Shown here piece after piece: positions 57,332 through 64,000 of a stretch of 64,000 nt of DNA. A program made the position numbers and the translations under genes. Source of the DNA: Bretschneidera sinensis. Lineage: Eukaryota > Streptophyta > Magnoliopsida > Brassicales > Akaniaceae. The stretch covers positions 25,443,727 through 25,507,726 of the forward strand of contig CM043703.1 in the NCBI GenBank assembly GCA_023935145.1. Reading direction: 5' to 3'. Position 1 is the first letter of the stretch, and every line of letters begins with the position of its first letter. Below the pieces are notes generated by a model, which saw only the letters and a list, made by a program, of their open reading frames with translations, searched no databases and was not told where the DNA came from.

Positions 57332-57513
57332 GAGATTAATTTTTTTTACAGTAAAAATTTATGAAATAAATAAAATTTATTATACACATAAATTTTGATT
57401 GTAAAATGATCTTTATCAAATCCAAAAAATTAAAAAATTTAAATTCATGTGCAAAAACAATAAATATACTATAGATTTTACTTCACAAATTTTAGTACAG
57501 AGAAATTGATCTC
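57332..57513. mobile_element. Mutator-like MITE, copy 3, 182 bp, inverted relative to copies 1 and 2
   Basis: Reads GAGATTAATTTTTTTTACAG at the left and GAAATTGATCTC at the right; its reverse complement, starting GAGATCAATTTCTCTG, aligns with copy 1 through AAAATTTGTGAAGTAAAA and CAATCAAAATTTATGTGTA. The flanks TTGGGGATT (57323-57331) and TTGTGATTT (57514-57522) are only partly alike, so the duplication has decayed. Confidence 0.75.
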
Positions 57514-58526
57514 TTGTGATTTTACAATACACACTAAAAAGAATATAATTGAAAAGTGGGTATATCTAAAAACATATTTTAATTATAGTTATACCCTTCT
57601 TTAATGTATATTACAGGATCTACTGTATGTATTTAATTGCAGGGGAGTTGCACTCGTCTTTCTTACAAGGTCAATTAGGGTTCTCCCTGCACTCATATAA
57701 AGATTTAATTAGTGCATGTAAGTGTACCATGACTCATATTTACAATATTAAGTTTATGAAACTTCGTTCAGCTTGAAGATGGTGATGACTTTATAAGTTA
57801 AAATGCTTTACTGCAACTCTCTCAATGTAATTATGAATAATGTTAGAGGGGCACCTAAACTGATCACCATTTGTAATCACTTGATCAATCGATTAGTAAT
57901 TAGACGATATTTATATATAAAAATTTAAATTGATAAATTATCATTTTAATTTTTAAAAATAAAAGCATTATTGACACTATAACTAATGAAATGAATGATT
58001 TCATTTACTATTGATCTAGATGATCAAAATATATGACTCAAATAAGAAACTCTAAATCTGTATAATTTTATATACAGAAGTAAATAAAAAAGAAAAGAAA
58101 AGAAAAGACAGAAAATGTTTCATTCTTATAATAAAATTATGAATAAAAACCTCATATTTAATATAGAGATCACACAGGAAGTGTGTAATGGATTTTTAAA
58201 TAGAGAAGGTTTATCCAAATCTTTTGTCAGCCAGTGGCTGAATACCAAAAGCAAGCAAAAAGCCACTATTTTTGGAGGCAATCAAGTCGATAGATATTGA
58301 CTTTGACACAGTCGAGAAATCACCAATAATATACAATATATGCACTAAAAAAAAATTATTTATGTAGTACAATAGGGGGTGGTATCCCCCTAAATTTCAC
58401 TTTTATAGGGCTTTGATGATTGGGAATAATTACAATATTCATTAAACTAATCTTTCCTTTTTTAATTAATTAATCAAACACCAAATCTCATCCACACAGC
58501 ATTTAAAACTAGTGGTGGTGGTTCTA
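57514..58526. other. Intergenic DNA
   Basis: AT-rich with a short AAAAG repeat near 58088-58105. No gene seen. Confidence 0.35.
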
Positions 58527-58673
58527 ATCTCTCTCTCTCTCTCGTTTTCTACACATGCAAACAGTACTAAAGTCTCTCTCTCTCTCTCGTTTTCTACACA
58601 TGCAAACAGTACTAAAGTCTCTCTCTCTCTCTCTCTCTCTCTCGTTTTCTACACATGCAAACAGTACTAAAGT
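58527..58673. repeat. Compound minisatellite: three copies of a CT run plus a 31-bp tail
   Basis: Each unit is a (CT)n run followed by CGTTTTCTACACATGCAAAC, AGTACTAAAGT. Tails end at 58573, about 58618 and 58673 and appear identical, while the CT runs differ in length (about 8, 8 and 12 or so repeats). Confidence 0.92.
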
Positions 58674-59097
58674 ATAACAAGATTACATTTCTTTTTTATT
58701 TACGTGTAAATGACACGCTGGGGCCACCAATGATTTGGTATGATAGGCATTCGATTCCGTGGGGGTTTGATGATTATGGAGCGTAGAAGTTGGCAAATGA
58801 TGTTGGTGAGAATTTGAGATAAGGTTTTGTGATGTTTCTCTTACTGCCTTAAAGCCCCGCCGACCATGTTGCTTTTAAACGACCTGTGTGCGCTCTTGCT
58901 AATTGCTATATATGTATAAATACCTGTATATATTACGGCATATATTGTTGGAAATTTGGAAAATGATTGAAATATTAAGTGGGATTTTTTTTTGTGTAAC
59001 CAGTCTCTTGCATTGTGGGCAGAAGTGGTAAAATCTGATCCGATCCAAACCCTATTCAAGCACAAAAAATCAATAAAAATAATATGATTCAAAGCAA
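58674..59097. other. Intergenic DNA before the right-hand hAT element
   Basis: No supported gene. Confidence 0.35.
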
Positions 59098-59429
59098 GGT
59101 TGTAAATTTTGCACCGGACATCGTTTCGGTTTACCTCTTTTTTTTGGAAACGTTTTGGTGCGCTGTTTTGGGTTTGATAGTATTTTCAAATACATACTTG
59201 TAAAATTACATACATTTCAAAAAGTACGTAAAATTATAGATATATATCATAATAAAACTATCTATTATTCCAACATCAAATGATAAAAATGTAATATTAC
59301 CCACATCATCTAAAATCTAAATACCAATACAACATTCAAATCCAAATAGTAAATTATTAATACAAAACAACACCAAGTTTATGTTAGTTTTAAGAACTAC
59401 TAAATACTAATGCAAAAATAACATTAAAT

Positions 59430-61800
59430 AAAATATCATATAGTGAAAAATGAAGGAAAATCACGGTTACTTGTCAATAGGACGACATAACTAATGGTTC
59501 TAGCTGGCACAAAGGCATCAACCCAACTCCATTCACTCTCACTCTCAGGTATAATGATCTCATCTTCATCATTAAAAACAACATCATCAATATTAGGTGC
59601 ATGTACAATATCATCTTCAACAACTTCATAATCCAAATCGAGATCATCCTTATAAAAAAAGAACATGTTCTTCATCAACCCAATCTTGCATTATGTCAAT
59701 GTTGTCAAGGCTAATAGGATCCAATGCTTGTTTTTCCTTACAAATATTCCTATTAATGTGTAAGGAAAATGATACTTTGAATTTGCTTGCTATCTATCAT
59801 TATCAATATTAAAGACAAAATACCTTGTAAATAAAATCTATTTACCTCTCTCGAAGCTTCATGTTGTAACGAATAAAGACTAAATCATTTAGTCTTTTAT
59901 GCTCTAACCTATTTCTCCTCTTGGAATGAATGAACACAAATGTGCTCCAGTTCATCTCACACTCTATTGCACTTGTAAACTAGCTAAGCACTCGAATGAA
60001 AAATCTTTGTAACTCTAGAACATGATTTCCAAATTGCCTCTAACACACAACTACAAAAGATTTTAATTTGAAATATAACATTAATATTGCTAAGTGAAAG
60101 TTCAAATAAAGCAAACATAACTAATATTTGACATACCTGGATTTAATTTTTCACGTTGGCGAATAGCTAAACCAATTCCAAAATCACCAGTGAACTTATA
60201 GTACTCAGTAATCTGTGTACTAACTCTATCTTGCAAATCAACCTCATGTACCAATCTTATGGTAATTTGAATAAAACCTCGAGAAACATCTTGTTTCTTA
60301 TTGAAATCTGGACTATAATAGATGGCAGGATTGAGAAGACAACCTATTGCATGTAACAGACTATGGAGTTGTTTATCTCATCTCGTATTAATGATTCTAA
60401 AAAATGGCATATATTGAGACAATCTGTTGTCTAACTTGCCTTTAATTACCTCCTTCGACCTTTTCATTACTTCATACAAGTAACCCATACTTGGTCCCTC
60501 TTCACTCTCAACAAGGCGAAGAACCTTCACCAATGGTTCACTAAGTTTCACAATACACTGACATTGTTTCCAAAAGTCATCATCTTGCAAAACAATCCTC
60601 ACTATTTCTTTCCCAATGTTGTTTTTTGCATAGCGTGACTCAACCCATTTGTCATAAGTGAACATTTTTTGAAGTGTTTACTTGTACTTTATCAAACACT
60701 AGATGCTGAGGAAGTGTGTAGCAATCCTTGTAACAGCAAGATGACATAAATCCTTTCTCATCATAACTAACACCCAGGCATGATTGTAAATGAATTTTGT
60801 TATCTTCCTCACCTTCTGTTTGGTGGCATCAATGACAGGAAAATATTTATTATTTTCAAAATCCTCTAACATCAAATTAATACAGTGAGCTGTATAAGGA
60901 GCCTAGTAAAAGGTATTATACTTTTGCTGCAACTTTTTCCAAGCACATTTATAAGAAACATCGTTATCTATCACAAACTGCACAACATCATCGAATAGCT
61001 TAAACAAAGTATCAACATCCTTTGTAAGCCTATATGCATCAATAGACTTCAAAAACATGGTTCATTTGGGGCAATACGCAAGAAAATTAATTATTGGTTG
61101 CTACCTCTGATTTGTCCACCCATCAAACATAATAGTGCACCAGTAGTTTTCCATGATTTCTTAATCTCTAAAAGATATCTTTGAACTTCAAGTACATAAT
61201 TTTTTAAAAGTCTCCTTCTCAAGTCATGATAAAATGGTGCCTTGAATCTAGAACCAATAGATAAAGCAACATCAATGGTAAGTTCATAGTATTTTGAATT
61301 AGCAGCATTAAAGGGAAGACTTGCATCATACCATAATCTTTCCGAACATATATGAGCACTCAGAATCCTATCTTTTGTTGCTAATGCAATCTTAATGGAA
61401 GGCTGAGAACAGGAGTTGTATGTGGAGCAAAATAACTGTTTATCTTATTTTTACCTTTAGAGTTTTTAGCACTAACAGAAAGAGGGGTCACCATATCCGC
61501 ATTCTCTTCAATTTCTTCACTATCACTAAGACCATAACTAATTTCTCTATTAGCTATTTTTTTCTTTTCTTGTTTCTTCTTCAAGCCATTAAGCAAATGG
61601 TTCTTTTTTCATTTCACATCGAGAGGTGCTTTGGGACAAGATCTAGCATGGCCTCTAGCTCCAGTAATATGTTGTTTCAATTGAGTAATTTTTTCACCTT
61701 GTAAGAGCTTACCACAGTAAATGCACTTGGTACTATTTCTGTTACCTTCAACCCTATTACAATGAGCCCATGCTGGATCATCTCATCTTGATGAAGCAAA
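59430..61800 (-). pseudogene. hAT transposase with BED zinc finger and DUF659 (broken)
   Basis: On the minus strand, from 61790 downward: BED-finger text DDPAWAHCNRVEGNRNSTKC, IYCGKLLQGEKITQLKQHI and GARGHARSCP give the C..C and H...C ligands. Next come LWYDASLPFNAANSKYYE and FKAPFYHDLRRRLLKNYV (DUF659, about 61190-61340), then MFTYDKWVESRYAKNNIGK and PLVKVLRLVESEEGPSMGYL (60378-60665). An acidic C-terminal part ends ESESEWSWVDAF (59436-59678). Stops and frame changes are frequent, especially 60670-61190, so it cannot make transposase. The hATC dimerisation part (59880-60370) is only weakly readable. Confidence 0.8.
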
Positions 61801-62478
61801 AGCAATTATATTTCAGAAACTAGATCCATGAGATGACATAATGATAGCTAAAGGAAAAAAAGAAGAAGTAGATTACACTATAGGAGAATCAATTATTAGT
61901 ATTAGTATATGATATCAACATACTTTTTTGGAAGGTAAAGGGCAACACATTAATTGCATAAGATTCTTAAGATCCCAAATACAATCACACAATACAAACA
62001 AAGATCCTATATACAATTAACTAACACCTAAACCAAGGGGGTAACAAGCAACTACAATAAGGTAAACAAAGGAAACTAACAGTAATCAAACATCTCAGTA
62101 AATATAAGAATTTAGACAACTATTAGTGAATTATATCATTGACCATGTAGTTTAAGTTTAATCTTTTTTTACTATTGGTATTTAAGTTTGGCCCCTTCGA
62201 AATAAAATCTTAGTCCATTTTCTCTATATGATAGTTTTTTTTTTTTTTTTTTATTTCTACCCAAAAGGAAAATGTATTATGTGATTGATTTATTTTTCTA
62301 GATGTAATTTGTTTGGAAGAAAAGAATATAACCTGACAGAGCTAAATATTTGTTGCATCACTCGATGCCATCTGTCATAAAAGCTAGGTATCCATGATTT
62401 CTACATATCATCATAGAAGAAAAAGAAAGAATAGCCAATTCACCAACAAGAAGCAAGATAGCAAGGAGAGACCCATTT

Positions 62479-62516
62479 AGGATAATAATAATAATAATAA
62501 TAATAATAATAGTAAT
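62479..62516. repeat. (AAT)n microsatellite
   Basis: GGATAATAATAATAATAATA continues to AATAGTAATAG, about eleven AAT units with one interruption near the end. Confidence 0.9.
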
Positions 62517-62666
62517 AGAAACTGACTTTGGAAAGATATGAAAAGGGGTTTGGCTCGGATCAGTTTGGCAATAGTCCAAATTTTGAAATCAAGCTCCAAT
62601 GAGAAAAAAAAAAAAAAAAAACTTTAGACTTAAAAGTTTGGATGATCATTGACCATATAGACGACG

Positions 62667-62782
62667 TTTGGGATAGATTTAAGCAAGCTTAAATTTAGTT
62701 TGTTTAAATTTTTTCAAGCTTAAATTCTTTTGAAGAAATTTAAGCAAACTACATTTAAGCTTGCCTAAATTCTTCTCCAAAG
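62667..62782. repeat. Fold-back (hairpin) element, about 50-bp arms
   Basis: The left arm TTTGGGATAGATTTAAGCAA, GCTTAAATTTAGTTTG and TTTAAATTTTTTC (to 62715) pairs with the right arm GAAGAAATTTAAGCAAACTA, CATTTAAGCTTGCC, TAAATTCTTCTCCAAA (62732-62782), with a loop of about 16 bases. The pairing has only a few mismatches. It is most likely a small fold-back MITE inside the hAT element; a small-RNA source is possible. Confidence 0.8.
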
Positions 62783-63326
62783 GTCCCCATAGTAGTCTAT
62801 CATTAGGAATAGGACATTTTTTCAATTTCATCTTTTTTTCTTCTAATTTCATGTATGAACTTATCATGTTGTATATACTTTATATGCAATGTTCCTATCA
62901 ATGGACAGTGTGATTTATGGCCTAGATTTTTGCTCTATTTTTTGTTATCAAGTGTACTAATTTTATGTTATATGTTTTGTGTGCTTATCTAGATGGATCA
63001 ACTAGATCCATGTTGCTTAGGAACAGATTGAGAAAGCATCTTACAGAATTTGCATTGAACCAAAAATGCTTCAATCACTAGACAATCTAACTACAAGCTA
63101 TATTCCTAACAATAAGAATGTTTAGTAATATATGTACTTTAAAAATGTCAGGACTTAACAGTTAACAAACTCCATTAAGGGAAAAATCAAACAGCACGGG
63201 CCATAGTCTTTAATATACTATTACTTGAGTGGGACATCAACATATATTTCAATCTTTATGCTTCCTAATCTGATTTTCAACTACAAAGTTCATAAAACTA
63301 AAAACAATTTCTATAAACAACACATA

Positions 63327-63358
63327 CCACACTCCACAATCACAAACATAGAGTCCCA

Positions 63359-63423
<65 letters not shown>

Positions 63424-63794
63424 TTTAGTTCTGATTCTCTGAAGGTTGAAGTTGTCGAAGTTGAACTTGAACCTAGATGAAGAATTCTTCAAATTTTTGT
63501 AACCTTGCTTCAATTGTTAAACTGAGAGAGAGAGAGCAGAGAAGAAAGTTCAAAATTTGGAACAAAATGAAAATTCTAAGCCACACTCCACAGTCACAAA
63601 TGCACAGTCCCACAAAGAGAGAGATGGAAAAGTTACCTTTGATTCTCTGAAGCTTGAAGCTGTTGAAGTTGAACTTGAACCCAAAGTGAGAAATTCTTCA
63701 AATTTTTGCAACCTTGCTTCAATTGTTAAAGTGAGAGAGGGAGAGAGAATAAAGAGGAAAATTCAAAATTTAGAACAAAATGAAAAACCCTAGT
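63327..63794. repeat. Tandem duplication of about 210-250 bp with a long GA microsatellite in one copy
   Basis: Unit 1 (63327-63580) and unit 2 (63581-63794) both begin CCACACTCCACA(A/G)TCACAAA. They continue through GTCCCACAAAGAGAG, TTGATTCTCTGAAG-type text, GTTGAACTTGAACC and AATTCTTCAAATTTTTG, and end GGAACAAAATGAAAA or GAACAAAATGAAAAA. Unit 1 contains an expanded (GA)n of about 29 repeats (63362-63420), where unit 2 has only four. This lies in the transcript-start side of the hAT element. Confidence 0.88.
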
Positions 63795-64000
63795 TATGCA
63801 ATAAGAGATGATGTAGAAGAATTTTTATAATTCATGAAATACCCCTCACTAAAACCAAATATGATATATATATACACACACACACCTGTTGTTGGAGTGT
63901 TTCGGCTGAAATGGTCGACACGATTGAAAAAGTTCAAAATTGGCCAAAATATAACCTGAAACGGAGTACTGACGCGTTTCATTTCGTTTTACCTATGGTG

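Larger units (their letters stand above)
59098..64000 (-). mobile_element. Decayed hAT (BED/DUF659) transposon, running off the right edge
   Basis: The left end, near 59098, reads GGTTGTAAATTTTGCACCGG, ACATCGTTTCGGTTTACC, followed by subterminal variants GGAAACGTTTTGGTGCG. Near the window end similar text is seen (CTGAAACGGAGTACTGACGC, GTTTCATTTCGTTTTACC), so the right end should be close to or just past 64000. The transposase remnant between them is on the minus strand. No target duplication can be checked because the right end is not reached. Confidence 0.7.

Overview
This is nuclear DNA of a flowering plant, most likely a eudicot. It is AT-rich, its host genes have introns, and it carries Ty1/copia, Ty3/gypsy, hAT and Mutator-like elements. 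I could not name the species. Only three host genes can be supported; transposable elements and their debris fill most of the rest.

Host genes. (1) Positions 324-5399, minus strand: seven exons of FANCL, the E3 ubiquitin ligase of the Fanconi anaemia DNA-repair pathway. The N-terminal half is present; the RING/PHD end lies beyond the left edge. (2) Positions 23415-23645, minus strand: a one-exon CLE peptide precursor whose signalling motif has Ala where the family normally has the central Pro. (3) Positions 53458-54885, minus strand: a complete three-exon HD-Zip class II transcription factor of the HAT22/HAT9 type.

Mobile DNA, left to right. A 3.2-kb FANCL intron holds a non-autonomous LTR element (about 1645-4045) that carries a broken piece of a PDS5 cohesion-factor gene. 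A TIR element with a nested MITE lies at 6272-7655. A hAT element at 7947-9794 has a perfect 8-bp target-site duplication (TSD). A minus-strand copia element spans 10527-15286 (TSD CTTTC) and a plus-strand copia element spans 16752-21837 (TSD ATTAT). A copia 5' stub lies at 24613-25290. A minus-strand gypsy pol remnant (29200-30740) is split by a small Mutator-like MITE.

The centre is a nest of retroelements, 30763-49405. A gag-only Ty3/gypsy element (TSD CTTAG) contains a 15-kb Sirevirus-like copia element (31666-46639, TSD ACTAT). That element contains a solo LTR near 34944-36268 and another solo LTR (38248-42124), which is itself split by a third solo LTR (39794-41827, TSD CCAAG). The Sirevirus carries an extra ORF after pol and a dense cluster of palindromes with an AGTCGACT core, which recur in its LTRs.

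The right end (about 59098 to past 64000) is a decayed hAT element with a BED-finger/DUF659 transposase on the minus strand, a fold-back hairpin, and a duplicated 5' region holding a long GA microsatellite. Three copies of one Mutator-like MITE family (29758, 55900, 57332) are scattered through the window, two with perfect 9-bp TSDs.

All retroelement and transposase reading frames carry stops or frameshifts. I see no rRNA, tRNA or CRISPR array. Exon junctions were placed by hand from GT/AG sites, reading phase and family similarity.
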